A stretch of DNA of 64,000 nt from Paracoccus yibinensis (GCF_030846195.1 NZ_JAVCWH010000002.1:62001-126000); one strand, 5' to 3'. Positions 18,096-30,143 are shown, numbered from the stretch's first letter. Program-made: numbers and translations. Notes: generated by a model not told the origin, from the letters alone.

Positions 18096-19324
18096 CCCAG
18101 AGCCTCGCCGATCTTCTGGGCCAGCTTGCGGGCCACGGCGTCCTTGGCCATGCGCGGCCATTCCTCGGGGCCGTCTTCGGTGATGACCGTCACGGCGTTT
18201 TCCGTTCCGCCCATGATGCCGGTTCCCTCGCTGACGTCATTCGCCACGATCCAGTCGCAGCCCTTGCGCAGCCGCTTGTCAGTGGCATGGGCCACGACAT
18301 CGTTCGTCTCGGCGGCAAAGCCCACGACCAGCCGGGGGCGGCGGTCGCCGGGCTGGCTGATCCAGGCCAGGATATCCGGGTTCTCGGTCATCTCGAGCGA
18401 CGGCGGCCTGCCTGATCCGTCCTTCTTCATCTTGGTCGCGGATGAATTGGTCACCCGCCAGTCGGCCACTGCCGCCGCCATCACCGCCGCATCGGCCGGT
18501 AGCGCGGCTTCCACCGCCTCGTGCATCTGCCCGGCGGTCTGGACGCGGATCACATCGACCCCGTCGGGCGGGGAAACCTCGGCCGGGCCGGTGACAAAGC
18601 TGACCCGCGCGCCCATGTCGCGCAGAGCCGCCGCGATTGCCGCGCCCTGCGCCCCCGAGGAGCGGTTGGCGATGTAGCGGACCGGATCGATGGGTTCGTG
18701 CGTCGGACCCGAGGTCACGATCACATGCCGCCCCGACAGGGTGCCGGGCCGGATCTGCGCCTCGGGCAGCAGCTTCAGGGGTTGAGGGGCCAATGCCTCG
18801 CGAATGGCCCTCAGGATCGCCTCGGGTTCCGACATGCGGCCGGTGCCATATTCGCCGCAGGCCATGTCCCCATCCTCGGGACCGACGAACAGGATGCCGT
18901 CGTCGCGCAGGGTCCGCAGGTTCCGCTGCGTCGCCGGATGGTGCCACATGCGCACGTTCATCGCAGGGGCAACCAGCACGCGCTTGTCGGTCGCCAGCAG
19001 CAGCGTGGAGGCCAGGTCGTCCGCGATCCCATGCGCCATCTTCGCCAGCAGGTCCGCCGTCGCAGGCACCACCACCACCAGATCGGCGTTGCGCGACAGC
19101 TGGATATGGCCGATCTCGGCCTCCGCTTCGATGTCCCACAGGCTGTCATGCGCGGCCTCGCCCGCCAACACGGACAGGGTCATGGCCGTGGTGAACTGCG
19201 CGCCCGCCTGCGTCAGGACGGGCGTGACGGCGGCCCCCTCGGCGCGCAGCAGGCGGATCAGCTGCGGCACCTTCATGGCCGCGATGCCGCCGCCCACGAT
19301 CAGCAGGATACGCTTGCCGTTCAT
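18092..19324 (-). CDS. coaBC: Bifunctional phosphopantothenoylcysteine decarboxylase/phosphopantothenate-cysteine ligase CoaBC
   Basis: Cytoplasmic flavoenzyme for two CoA biosynthesis steps: ligation of 4'-phosphopantothenate with cysteine, then decarboxylation. The N-terminal decarboxylase half has VVPATADLLAKMAHGIADDL, the substrate motif APAMNVRMW and the clamp cysteine in GDMACGEYGTGRM. The C-terminal ligase half has TSGPTHEPIDPVRYIANRSS. It has 410 residues, as expected. The ATG before NGKRILLIVGGG is chosen; upstream in-frame codons lie in the divergent promoter region. It is the first gene of the block that continues into the desulfurase and suf genes. That is unusual but consistent, since both use cysteine. 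Confidence 0.96.
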   Translation of the reverse strand: MNGKRILLIVGGGIAAMKVPQLIRLLRAEGAAVTPVLTQAGAQFTTAMTLSVLAGEAAHDSLWDIEAEAEIGHIQLSRNADLVVVVPATADLLAKMAHGIADDLASTLLLATDKRVLVAPAMNVRMWHHPATQRNLRTLRDDGILFVGPEDGDMACGEYGTGRMSEPEAILRAIREALAPQPLKLLPEAQIRPGTLSGRHVIVTSGPTHEPIDPVRYIANRSSGAQGAAIAAALRDMGARVSFVTGPAEVSPPDGVDVIRVQTAGQMHEAVEAALPADAAVMAAAVADWRVTNSSATKMKKDGSGRPPSLEMTENPDILAWISQPGDRRPRLVVGFAAETNDVVAHATDKRLRKGCDWIVANDVSEGTGIMGGTENAVTVITEDGPEEWPRMAKDAVARKLAQKIGEALG

Positions 19325-19394
19325 CTTGCCCCCATGACCTTGCGCATCAGTCACATAGCCCCCCGGCCCCCGTGCCGCAAGCAATGCCCGCCCG

Positions 19395-19409
19395 TTAACC
19401 TTTCCTTAA
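19395..19409. promoter_or_regulatory. CtrA-type binding site (TTAA-N7-TTAA) between coaBC and comM/yifB
   Basis: TTAACCTTTCCTTAA matches the full CtrA consensus of alphaproteobacteria. It lies 42-56 bases upstream of the comM/yifB start and about 70-85 upstream of coaBC. A further GTTAACC half occurs at 19419-19425, and the decamer CCCGTTAACC is repeated at 19391 and 19416. CtrA control of competence-like genes, including comM, is reported for Rhodobacter capsulatus gene-transfer-agent recipients. Confidence 0.6.
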
Positions 19410-19450
19410 ACCGGCCCCGTTAACCATCCCCGCAACGCAAAGGGGAAGCC

Positions 19451-20965
19451 ATGGTCGCAATCGCCTATTCCGTCGCCTTCGAGGGGATCGAGGCGCGGCT
19501 GGTCGAGGTTCAGTGTTCCGTCGCGGCGGGCCTGCCGGGTTTCGCCATCGTGGGCCTGCCAGACAAGGCCGTCAGCGAGGCGCGCGAACGCGTCAAGGCC
19601 GCCTTCGGATCGCTGGCCATCGCCATGCCGAACCGGCGGCTGACGGTGAACCTGTCGCCCGCCGACATGCCCAAGGAAGGCTCGCATTTCGACCTGCCGA
19701 TCGCGCTTTCGATCCTGGCCGCGCTGGAGATCATCCCGGCCGAGGAACTGTCGCGCTGCGTGGCCCTGGGCGAGCTTGCGCTTGACGGGCGGCTGGTCGC
19801 GGTGACAGGCGCCCTGCCCGCCGCCATGGCCGCGGCCGAGGATGACCGCGCCCTGATCTGCCCCCGCGCCTGCGGACCCGAGGCCGCCTGGGTCGATGCC
19901 GTTCCCGTCTTGGCCCCTGCCACGCTGCGCGAGGTGATCGACCACCTGACCGACCGCACGCCCATCGCCCGCGCGGCCCCCGGCATGATCGACGCTGCTC
20001 CGACGGGCGGCTGCCTGTCCGAGGTGAAAGGTCAGGAACGCGCCAAGCGCGCCCTGGAGATTGCGGCGGCAGGTCGCCACCACCTGCTGATGGTCGGCCC
20101 GCCCGGTGCGGGCAAATCCATGCTGGCCGCCCGCCTGCCCGGCCTGATGCCGCCCCTTGGCGCGGTCGAGGCGCTGGAAACCTCGATGATCCATTCGCTT
20201 GCAGGCACGCTGGACGACGGCGGCATATCCCGTCGCGCGCCCTTCCGCGAGCCGCACCACACCGCGTCGATGGCCGCCATCGTCGGCGGCGGGCGGGGTG
20301 CGAAACCGGGCGAGATCAGCCTGGCCCATAACGGCGTGCTGTTCATGGACGAGTTTCCCGAATTTCCCCGGCAGGTGCTGGAAACCCTGCGCCAGCCCAT
20401 CGAGACGGGCGAGGTCGTGGTGGCTCGCGCCAATGCCCATATCCGCTATCCCTGCCGCTTCCTGTTGATCGCCGCCGCCAACCCCTGCCGCTGCGGCTAT
20501 CTGGCCGATGCCGCGCGGTCCTGTTCGCGCGCGCCGACCTGCGGGGGGGACTACATGGGCAAGATCTCGGGTCCGCTGATGGACCGCTTCGACCTGCGGC
20601 TGGAGGTTCCGGCGGTCAGCTTCATGGACCTGGAACTGCCCTCGGGCGGCGATACGTCGGCCCAAGTGGCGGCGCGTGTCGCAGCGGCGCGGGATGTGCA
20701 GGCCGCACGGTTCCGCGACCACCCGCAGGTGCGTGTGAATGCCGAGGCCTCGGGCAGTCTGCTGGACCAGATCGCCGCCCCGGACGACGAAGGCCGGGCG
20801 CTGATCCTGAAGGCGTCCGAACGCCTGGGCCTGACCGCGCGGGGCTATCACCGCATCCTGCGCACCGCCCGGACCATCGCGGACCTGGCCGGATCCGCCA
20901 CTGTGCGTGCGCCGCACCTGGCCGAGGCGATCAGCTATCGCCTGCCCTTCGTCGCAGGCGGCTGA
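19451..20965 (+). CDS. comM: YifB/ComM family magnesium-chelatase-like AAA+ ATPase
   Basis: Predicted hexameric DNA branch-migration helicase (ComM), which extends recombination intermediates during DNA uptake. The 504-residue product starts with the ChlI-like domain (VEVQCSVAAGLPGFAIVGLP). The AAA+ core has Walker A GPPGAGKS at about 216-223 and Walker B VLFMDEFPEF. A four-cysteine cluster follows (NPCRCGYLADAARSCSRAPTC), then the C-terminal Mg-chelatase domain (RGYHRILRTARTIADLAGS). It is transcribed away from coaBC across a CtrA-type site, which suggests competence or gene-transfer-agent reception. Family members without that context are simply called YifB. Confidence 0.93.
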   Translation: MVAIAYSVAFEGIEARLVEVQCSVAAGLPGFAIVGLPDKAVSEARERVKAAFGSLAIAMPNRRLTVNLSPADMPKEGSHFDLPIALSILAALEIIPAEELSRCVALGELALDGRLVAVTGALPAAMAAAEDDRALICPRACGPEAAWVDAVPVLAPATLREVIDHLTDRTPIARAAPGMIDAAPTGGCLSEVKGQERAKRALEIAAAGRHHLLMVGPPGAGKSMLAARLPGLMPPLGAVEALETSMIHSLAGTLDDGGISRRAPFREPHHTASMAAIVGGGRGAKPGEISLAHNGVLFMDEFPEFPRQVLETLRQPIETGEVVVARANAHIRYPCRFLLIAAANPCRCGYLADAARSCSRAPTCGGDYMGKISGPLMDRFDLRLEVPAVSFMDLELPSGGDTSAQVAARVAAARDVQAARFRDHPQVRVNAEASGSLLDQIAAPDDEGRALILKASERLGLTARGYHRILRTARTIADLAGSATVRAPHLAEAISYRLPFVAGG

Positions 20966-21038
20966 TCGGGGCGGCTGACGAATTGCGCATCGTGCAAGGC
21001 GGCGCTATCGCTGGGCGACCCTGAAGACGGACCATCCC

Positions 21039-22436
21039 ATGCCCCCCATCAGCGCCCGGATCGGCGGCATCCTGACCGCCTGCGCCCTGCTGGCGACGAT
21101 TCCGCCCCAGTTCGGGGCGGGGCCGGGCTTTGCGGTGACCGCCGATCTTCTGCTGGTCGGTGCGCTTGCCCTGTTCTCGCTGACCGCGCGGGCGTCGCGG
21201 CTGGCCTTCGTGGCCGTGGGCCTTGCCCTGGTTGGATGGGCTGCGGCGACGCGGCCAGACTGGGGACAGGCCACCCTGACGGCCCTGACGCGCGGGGGCT
21301 TCATCATCACACTGTTCACGGCTCTGTCCGCGCTGCGCAGTGCGGCAGTGGGATCGCAGGACATCCTGGACTGCGGCCGCTTCCTGGCCCGCCAACCGCC
21401 GGGGCGGCGGTATCTTGCGCTCACGGTCGGCGGGCATCTGTTCGGGCTGATCCTGCTTTACGGCTCGATCTCGCTGCTCGGCGGGCTGGCCGCCGAAAGC
21501 ACCGCGAGGGAGACGAACCAGGAACTGCGCCGCCACCGGCTGCGGAGGATGCTGGTGGCGATCCAGCGGGGCTTTGCCTCGACGATCTGCTGGTCGCCCA
21601 TGGGACTGTCGATCGCAGTGGCGATGACGGTGGTGCAAGGCGCGTCCTGGCCGCAGGCCGTCGGCTTCTGCCTGGTCAGCTCGGCCCTGATGATCGGCAT
21701 CGGCTGGCTGCTGGACACGATGTTCAAGCCGCAGCTTTCCGCCCCAGTTCCGCCCCGCATGGCCGAAACCGACAACTGGCTGCTGCGCCTGCGCCCGCTG
21801 CTGATCCTGCTGACCATCGTCGTCGGCAGCGTCTTTGCCTTGCACCTGGCGACCGGCGTCGCCGTCACCGGCGCGGTCATGACCGTGGTGCCGTTGATCG
21901 CGATGGCCTGGACGCTGATCCTTCCGCCGATGCGCGGCGGGCGGGCGGCAACGCTGGCCGCGCGGGTCGGGCAGTTCGCCACCCGCGACCTTGCGGGCTA
22001 TCGCGGAGAGATCATCCTGCTGTTCATGGCGGGCTTCATCGGCAGCATGGGGTCGTGGCTTCTGGTGCCGATCATGCAGGCCCATGGGCCGGACCTGGCG
22101 GCGCTGCCTGCCCCGCTGATCCTGGCGGCGCTTGTCTGGGTGATCCCGTTGACCGGCCAGATCGGCATGAACCCGATCCTGGCCGTGTCGCTGCTGGTGC
22201 CGCTGCTACCATCGCCCGCCGACCTGGGGGTGCATCCCACGGCGATGGTGATCGCCATCACCGGCGGCTGGGCGATCAGCGGCAACACCTCTCCCTTCAC
22301 GGCCTCCGTCCTGCTGGTCGGCAAGCTGGGCGGGGTCGAGGCGCGCCATGCCGGAATGGTCTGGAACGGGCTCTATGCCCTGACGACCGGGGCTGCTCTG
22401 ACCCTGTGGGTGCTGCTGGCCGCGACCCTGCTGTAA
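21039..22436 (+). CDS. Polytopic inner-membrane protein, probable transporter
   Basis: The 465-residue product has about 11-12 hydrophobic segments with short loops and one larger charged loop (AESTARETNQELRRHRLRRM, about residues 153-172). Segments such as STICWSPMGLSIAVAMTV and NPILAVSLLVPLLP give it the look of a secondary transporter with two halves. I do not recognise a named family. It follows comM/yifB after 73 bases on the same strand but shows no overlap, so co-transcription is possible and not certain. Confidence 0.7.
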   Translation: MPPISARIGGILTACALLATIPPQFGAGPGFAVTADLLLVGALALFSLTARASRLAFVAVGLALVGWAAATRPDWGQATLTALTRGGFIITLFTALSALRSAAVGSQDILDCGRFLARQPPGRRYLALTVGGHLFGLILLYGSISLLGGLAAESTARETNQELRRHRLRRMLVAIQRGFASTICWSPMGLSIAVAMTVVQGASWPQAVGFCLVSSALMIGIGWLLDTMFKPQLSAPVPPRMAETDNWLLRLRPLLILLTIVVGSVFALHLATGVAVTGAVMTVVPLIAMAWTLILPPMRGGRAATLAARVGQFATRDLAGYRGEIILLFMAGFIGSMGSWLLVPIMQAHGPDLAALPAPLILAALVWVIPLTGQIGMNPILAVSLLVPLLPSPADLGVHPTAMVIAITGGWAISGNTSPFTASVLLVGKLGGVEARHAGMVWNGLYALTTGAALTLWVLLAATLL

Positions 22437-22452
22437 GGGCCGCGGCCAGGGG

Positions 22453-25400
22453 TCACTCCACCTCGACCAGCAGGTCCTTGGCGTCGATCTGTTCGCCGGG
22501 GCGGACGTGGATGGCCTTGATGGTGCCGTCGCGGTCGGCGTGCAGGCCGGTTTCCATCTTCATCGCCTCGATGGTCAGAAGCAGGTCGCCCTGGCGGACC
22601 TTCGCCCCCGCCGCCGCCGCGACCGAGGCCACAACGCCGGGCATCGGCGCGCCGACATGACCGGCGTTCGCCGGATCAGCCTTGGGGCGGGCGGCCTTGG
22701 TTCCGGTGGCCTTGCGGTTCGGGACGCGGACCTGGCGGGGCTGGCCGTTCAGTTCGAAGAAGACCTTGACCTCGCCCTTCTCGTCCGTGTCGCCGATGGT
22801 CAGCAGGCGCACCTCCAGCGTCTTGCCGGGGTCGATCTCGACGCTGATCTCGTCGCCCGCCTCCATGCCGTAGAAGAAGTTGCGCGTCGGCAGGGTGCGG
22901 ACCGGGCCATAGGTCTCGTGTCGGGCCATGTAGTCGGAAAAGACCTTGGGATACATCAGGTAGCCGTTCAGATCCTCGTTGTCGATCTCGACGCCCAGAT
23001 CCTCGGTCAGCTTCTTGCGGGTGGCCTCGATGTCCACGGGGGGCAGATGCGCGCCGGGGCGGTCGGTGATCGGGGCCTCGCCCTTCAGCACCTTCTTCTG
23101 GATCGCTTCGGGCCAGCCGCCGGGGGGTTGGCCCAGGTTGCCCTTCATCATGTCCACGACGCTGTCGGGGAAGCTGACCTCGGTCGCCGGATCCAGCACC
23201 TGCTGGGGCGTCAGCCCTTGCGCCACCATCATCAGCGCCATGTCGCCCACCACCTTCGAGGACGGCGTGACCTTCACGATGTCGCCGAACATGCGGTTCA
23301 CGTCGGCATAGGCCTGGGCCACCTCGTGCCAGCGGTCCTCCAGCCCCATGGAGCGGGCCTGGGCCTTGAGGTTGGTGAATTGCCCGCCGGGCATCTCGTG
23401 CAGGTAGACCTCGGAGGCCGGGGATTGCAGGCCGCTCTCGAACGCGGCGTAGTTCTCGCGCACGCGTTCCCAGTAGTTGCTGATCTGGCGGATCGCCGCG
23501 ATGTCCAGGCCGGTGTCGCGCTCGGTCCCCTCCAGCGCCTCGACGATGGAGCCCAGGCAGGGCTGCGAGGTGCCGCCCGAGAACGCATCCATGGCCGCAT
23601 CGACCGCGTCCACGCCTGCCTCTGCTGCCGCCAGGATCGTTGCGGCAGCGAGGCCCGAAGTATCATGGGTGTGGAAATGGACGGGCAGGCCCACCTCCTC
23701 CTTCAACGCCTTGATCAGGATGCGCGCGGCGGCGGGCTTCAGAAGGCCCGCCATGTCCTTCAGTCCCAGCACATGGGCGCCCGCGGCCTTCAGGTCCCGC
23801 GCGGTCTTCACGTAATAAGCCAGGTCATACTTGGACCGCTCGGGGTCCAGCATGTCGCCGGTATAGCAGACCGTGCCCTCGCAGATCTTGCCGGTCTCTA
23901 TCACCGCGTCCATGGCGACGCGCATGTTCTCGACCCAGTTCAGGCTGTCGAAGACGCGGAACACATCGACGCCGGTTTCCGCCGCCTGCCGCACGAAGGA
24001 CTGAACCACATTGTCAGGATAGTTGGTGTAGCCCACGCCGTTGGACGCCCGAAGCAGCATCTGCGTCATCAGGTTCGGCATCCGCTCGCGGATGTCGCGC
24101 AGCCGCTGCCACGGGCATTCCTGCAGGAAGCGATAGGCCACGTCGAAGGTCGCCCCGCCCCAGCATTCGACGCTGAACAACTGCGGCAGGTTCGCGGCAT
24201 AGGAGGGCGCCACGCGGATCATGTCGATGGACCGCATCCGCGTTGCCAGCAGCGACTGGTGGCCGTCGCGCATGGTGGTGTCGGTCATCAGCAGGCGCGT
24301 CTGGGCGGCCATCCAGTCGGCCACGGCCTGCGCGCCCTTTTGCTCAAGCAACTGCCGGGTGCCGGCCGCGGGTTCCCCCTTCGGCGCGGGCGGCACGGGC
24401 GGGCGGGCCTGGGCGGGCGGCATGGGGCGGCCTGCCGTTTCCGGGTGGCCGTTCACGCTGATGTCCGCCAGGTAGGTCAGGATCCGCGTGGCCCGGTCCT
24501 GCTTCTTGTCGAACTGGAACAGCTCTGCCGTCGTGTCGATGAACTTGGTCGTATAGGTGTCGTCCAGGAAGGTCGGGTGCTTGAGCAGGTTGATGACGAA
24601 GTCGATGTTCGTCGAAACCCCGCGCACCCGGAATTCGCGAAGGGCGCGGTCCATGCGGCGGATCGCCCCCTCGGGCGTCTGCGCCCAGGCCGTGACCTTG
24701 ACCAGCAGCGAGTCGTAATAGCGCGTGATCACGCCCCCCGAATAGGCCGTGCCGCCGTCCAGGCGGATGCCGTTGCCGGTCGCGCTGCGATAGGCGGTGA
24801 TCCGGCCATAGTCGGGGATGAAGTTGTTCAGCGGATCCTCGGTCGTCACGCGGCATTGCAGCGCATGGCCCGACAGCGTGACCTGGTCCTGGGACGGCAC
24901 GCCCGTCGCCTCGGCCAAGGTCGCGCCCTCGGCGATGCGGATCTGGGACTGCACGATGTCGATGCCGGTGACCTCCTCGGTCACGGTATGCTCGACCTGG
25001 ACGCGCGGGTTCACCTCGATGAAGTAGAACCGGTCGCTGTCCATATCCATCAGGAACTCGACCGTGCCCGCGTTCTGATAGCCCACGGCGCGGCCGATTT
25101 TCAGCGCCAGTTCGCAGACCTCGGCGCGCTGTGCTTCGGTCAGATAGGGCGCGGGGGCGCGTTCCACGACCTTCTGGTTGCGGCGCTGCACGGTGCAGTC
25201 GCGTTCATAGAGGTGATACAGCCCCCCATGCGTGTCGCCCAGCAACTGCACCTCGACATGACGGGCGCGCAGGATCATCTTCTCCAGATAGCCCTCGCCA
25301 TTGCCGAAGGCGGCCTCGGCTTCGCGGCGCCCTTCGCGGACCTTGTCCACCAACTCGTCCGGCCCGTTGATCGGCCGCATCCCGCGCCCGCCGCCGCCCC

Positions 25401-25884
25401 AGGAGGCCTTGAGCATCAGCGGATAGCCGATGGCGGCCGCCTCGGCCTTGATTGCCTCGAAGTCGTCGCCCAGAACCTCGGTCGCGGGGATCACCGGCAC
25501 GCCTGCGCCGATCGCCACGCGCCGCGCCGATGCCTTGTCGCCAAGCGCGCGCATGGTGTCCGCGCGCGGGCCGATGAAGGTGATCCCGGCTGCGGCGCAG
25601 GCATCCACGAAGTCGGGGTTCTCCGACAGCAGCCCATAGCCCGGATGGATCGCGTCCGCGCCCGACTCCTTGGCCACCCGGATGATCTCGGGGATCGACA
25701 GATAGGCCGCGACCGGCCCCAACCCCTCGCCGATCCGGTAGGCCTCGTCCGCCTTGAAGCGGTGCAGGCCCAGCTTGTCCTCCTCGGCATAGACGGCGAC
25801 CGTCTTCTTGCCCAGCTCATTGGCCGCCCGCATCACGCGGATCGCAATCTCGCCCCGGTTGGCGATCAGGATTTTGTTGAACAT
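22453..25884 (-). CDS. pyc: Pyruvate carboxylase
   Basis: Single-chain biotin enzyme that carboxylates pyruvate to oxaloacetate, feeding the TCA cycle. The 1143-residue product has the biotin carboxylase domain first (FNKILIANRGEIAIRVM, and the Gly-rich ATP loop KASWGGGGRGMRPI), then the carboxyltransferase domain (MTDTTMRDGHQSLLATRMRS, about 555-575) and the biotinyl domain with Lys1109 in EAMKMETG. Length and order match alpha4-type pyruvate carboxylases. The ATG before FNKIL is chosen because the extension runs into non-conserved sequence. It is a single-gene unit divergent from uvrA. Confidence 0.97.
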   Translation of the reverse strand: MFNKILIANRGEIAIRVMRAANELGKKTVAVYAEEDKLGLHRFKADEAYRIGEGLGPVAAYLSIPEIIRVAKESGADAIHPGYGLLSENPDFVDACAAAGITFIGPRADTMRALGDKASARRVAIGAGVPVIPATEVLGDDFEAIKAEAAAIGYPLMLKASWGGGGRGMRPINGPDELVDKVREGRREAEAAFGNGEGYLEKMILRARHVEVQLLGDTHGGLYHLYERDCTVQRRNQKVVERAPAPYLTEAQRAEVCELALKIGRAVGYQNAGTVEFLMDMDSDRFYFIEVNPRVQVEHTVTEEVTGIDIVQSQIRIAEGATLAEATGVPSQDQVTLSGHALQCRVTTEDPLNNFIPDYGRITAYRSATGNGIRLDGGTAYSGGVITRYYDSLLVKVTAWAQTPEGAIRRMDRALREFRVRGVSTNIDFVINLLKHPTFLDDTYTTKFIDTTAELFQFDKKQDRATRILTYLADISVNGHPETAGRPMPPAQARPPVPPAPKGEPAAGTRQLLEQKGAQAVADWMAAQTRLLMTDTTMRDGHQSLLATRMRSIDMIRVAPSYAANLPQLFSVECWGGATFDVAYRFLQECPWQRLRDIRERMPNLMTQMLLRASNGVGYTNYPDNVVQSFVRQAAETGVDVFRVFDSLNWVENMRVAMDAVIETGKICEGTVCYTGDMLDPERSKYDLAYYVKTARDLKAAGAHVLGLKDMAGLLKPAAARILIKALKEEVGLPVHFHTHDTSGLAAATILAAAEAGVDAVDAAMDAFSGGTSQPCLGSIVEALEGTERDTGLDIAAIRQISNYWERVRENYAAFESGLQSPASEVYLHEMPGGQFTNLKAQARSMGLEDRWHEVAQAYADVNRMFGDIVKVTPSSKVVGDMALMMVAQGLTPQQVLDPATEVSFPDSVVDMMKGNLGQPPGGWPEAIQKKVLKGEAPITDRPGAHLPPVDIEATRKKLTEDLGVEIDNEDLNGYLMYPKVFSDYMARHETYGPVRTLPTRNFFYGMEAGDEISVEIDPGKTLEVRLLTIGDTDEKGEVKVFFELNGQPRQVRVPNRKATGTKAARPKADPANAGHVGAPMPGVVASVAAAAGAKVRQGDLLLTIEAMKMETGLHADRDGTIKAIHVRPGEQIDAKDLLVEVE

Positions 25885-25985
25885 GCGCGGTCCCCCTTCA
25901 ACATTGCGCGAGACAGTAGCAATGCCGCAGCGCAGCGCAAGCGGCACAGCAGCCAGACTGCAACAAAAGGTTTACGCAAGGTCGT

Positions 25986-26000
25986 GTTCGCGGGATGTTC
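25986..26000 (+). promoter_or_regulatory. LexA (SOS) box upstream of uvrA
   Basis: GTTCGCGGGATGTTC is a perfect GTTC-N7-GTTC, the LexA operator form used by Rhodobacterales and many alphaproteobacteria. It lies 67 bases before the uvrA ATG, where a repressor would cover the promoter. This fits DNA-damage induction of uvrA. Confidence 0.75.
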
Positions 26001-26066
26001 CCATTTTGCGGTTGCTTTTTGAAACCGCGCCCCTATGTGATGCGCTTGGCCGTCCAGGGACAAAGC

Positions 26067-28919
<2,853 letters not shown>

Positions 28920-28920
28920 G

Positions 28921-29295
28921 TCAGTCCAGGGCGATGCGCTGCACGATGCAGCCAGCCTCGTCACGGGTTGAATACCGGGCGGGCAGCTCGAATCCCGCGC
29001 ACAGGCGGATGCTGTCCGAGGCCACGAGTTCGATCCGATAAGGCGCGGCGGTAAAGGGATCCGCCAGGCGCGGGGTCATCGGGCAAGCCTCGGTCGGGGT
29101 GGGATCGGTCACGACCCGTCCCGCCTGCTGCGCCTTGCAGAACAGCAGCGACTGGATTTCGGACAGGTCGCTGTCCCGCAACCGGTCGCGTTTCTCCGCC
29201 CTGCCCTGCGCGGGACCGCCAGTGGCGACCACCCCTGCAGTCAGAACCGCCAGCGACAGCGCAGTCAGCGCCCAGACGGGCCAACGCCTAGCCAT
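28921..29295 (-). CDS. Hypothetical protein with N-terminal membrane anchor
   Basis: Protein of 124 residues with one N-terminal hydrophobic helix (VWALTALSLAVLTAGVVA, about 7-24) that may be an uncleaved signal anchor. The rest is a small Cys-containing domain (four cysteines at LLFCKAQQ, TEACPM, RLCAGF and AGCIVQ), probably on the periplasmic side. No family recognised. Its start overlaps the preceding DUF5671-like gene by 8 bases, so the two are co-expressed. It ends 2 bases from the convergent uvrA stop. Confidence 0.6.
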   Translation of the reverse strand: MARRWPVWALTALSLAVLTAGVVATGGPAQGRAEKRDRLRDSDLSEIQSLLFCKAQQAGRVVTDPTPTEACPMTPRLADPFTAAPYRIELVASDSIRLCAGFELPARYSTRDEAGCIVQRIALD

Positions 29296-29905
29296 CCAGA
29301 TCCTCGCGGTAACAAGCCGCCACCAGCAGGCCCATCACACCCACCAAGGCGCATTTCACGGCCAGGCGCAGCGTCAGATCGCCCGACAGGAACGCATGGA
29401 TGACCGACACCGCATCCCCCAGCAGGACCAGGGCGGCCGCCAGAACCGTGATCGAGGCAAAGACACGGCGCGCCTGCGATCGCCGCCGCTGATCGCCCTG
29501 GACCGCCTGCTTCGCCATGCGGTGATCAAGCACCACGAACAGCGGCAGGAAGGCAAGGATCGCGGCGATGGAAAAGCGCATCGGCCAGGTATCGATCATT
29601 CCCGGTTCGGCAAGATCGGGGATGGCCGCGTCAATGACCAGAAAACCAAGGCGCAAAACATGGAAGCAGACCAGCACCAGGGCGATCATGAGCAGCGCAT
29701 AGAGCATCGCCTCGCGCGCCGAGACATAGGGCTGTGGACGCGGCACAGGCGGCAGATCCCCGCCCGCAGACCAGGCCATCACCGCGCCGTCGATCTCTGG
29801 CGTAGTCCATCCGGCCTGCGCCAGGGCCGCACGGATGCGCGCATCGCCATGTCCCGCAGCCAGGGCATCACGGACAAAGTCTGACAACTGATCGGCCGAT
29901 GCCAT
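29288..29905 (-). CDS. DUF5671-like membrane protein
   Basis: Protein of 205 residues. Residues 1-50 form a soluble helix-turn segment (FVRDALAAGHGDARIRAALA), like a small ubiquitin-associated-type fold. Four hydrophobic helices follow from about residue 68. FLSGDLTLRLAVKCALV near the end resembles the DUF5671 membrane domain (FLxGELTLRFxLK). Function unknown. It is translationally coupled to the small anchored protein downstream. Confidence 0.6.
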   Translation of the reverse strand: MASADQLSDFVRDALAAGHGDARIRAALAQAGWTTPEIDGAVMAWSAGGDLPPVPRPQPYVSAREAMLYALLMIALVLVCFHVLRLGFLVIDAAIPDLAEPGMIDTWPMRFSIAAILAFLPLFVVLDHRMAKQAVQGDQRRRSQARRVFASITVLAAALVLLGDAVSVIHAFLSGDLTLRLAVKCALVGVMGLLVAACYREDLDG

Positions 29906-29997
29906 CCCGCCCGTCCTCGTTTCCGGGCAGATTCACGCGCTTTGCCCATGGATGTCAACGGCGCCGAAAAATTCGCGTTGCGGGACGATTTTTCCTC

Positions 29998-30025
29998 TTG
30001 CACCCCCCGGCGCAGTCCCATAAAT
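29998..30025 (+). promoter_or_regulatory. Possible promoter of the tRNA-Gly gene
   Basis: TTGCAC and ATAAAT are separated by 16 bases and end about 38 bases before the mature tRNA 5' end. They fit a sigma-70-type promoter reasonably. No mapped start is available. Confidence 0.4.
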
Positions 30026-30063
30026 CACCGCCTACCGAAGGCCAGCGGCCAACGGAAAAGGAT

Positions 30064-30138
30064 GCGGGCGTAGCTCAGGGGTAGAGCATAACCTTGCCAA
30101 GGTTAGGGTCGTGAGTTCGAATCTCATCGCCCGCTCCA
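30064..30138 (+). tRNA. tRNA-Gly (anticodon GCC)
   Basis: All four arms can be drawn. The acceptor stem is GCGGGCG with CGCCCGC. The D stem is GCTC/GAGC. The anticodon stem TAACC/GGTTA encloses the loop TTGCCAA with anticodon GCC. The T arm contains GTTCGAATC, and CCA is encoded at 30136-30138. A Rho-independent terminator follows within 6 bases. Confidence 0.97.
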
Positions 30139-30143
30139 AGACA

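Noticed and set aside
22507..26022. Long open frame on the plus strand opposite pyruvate carboxylase
   Set aside because: It is a mirror of G/C third-position bias in the real gene. Its translation is rich in His, Arg and Gln with no recognisable domains.
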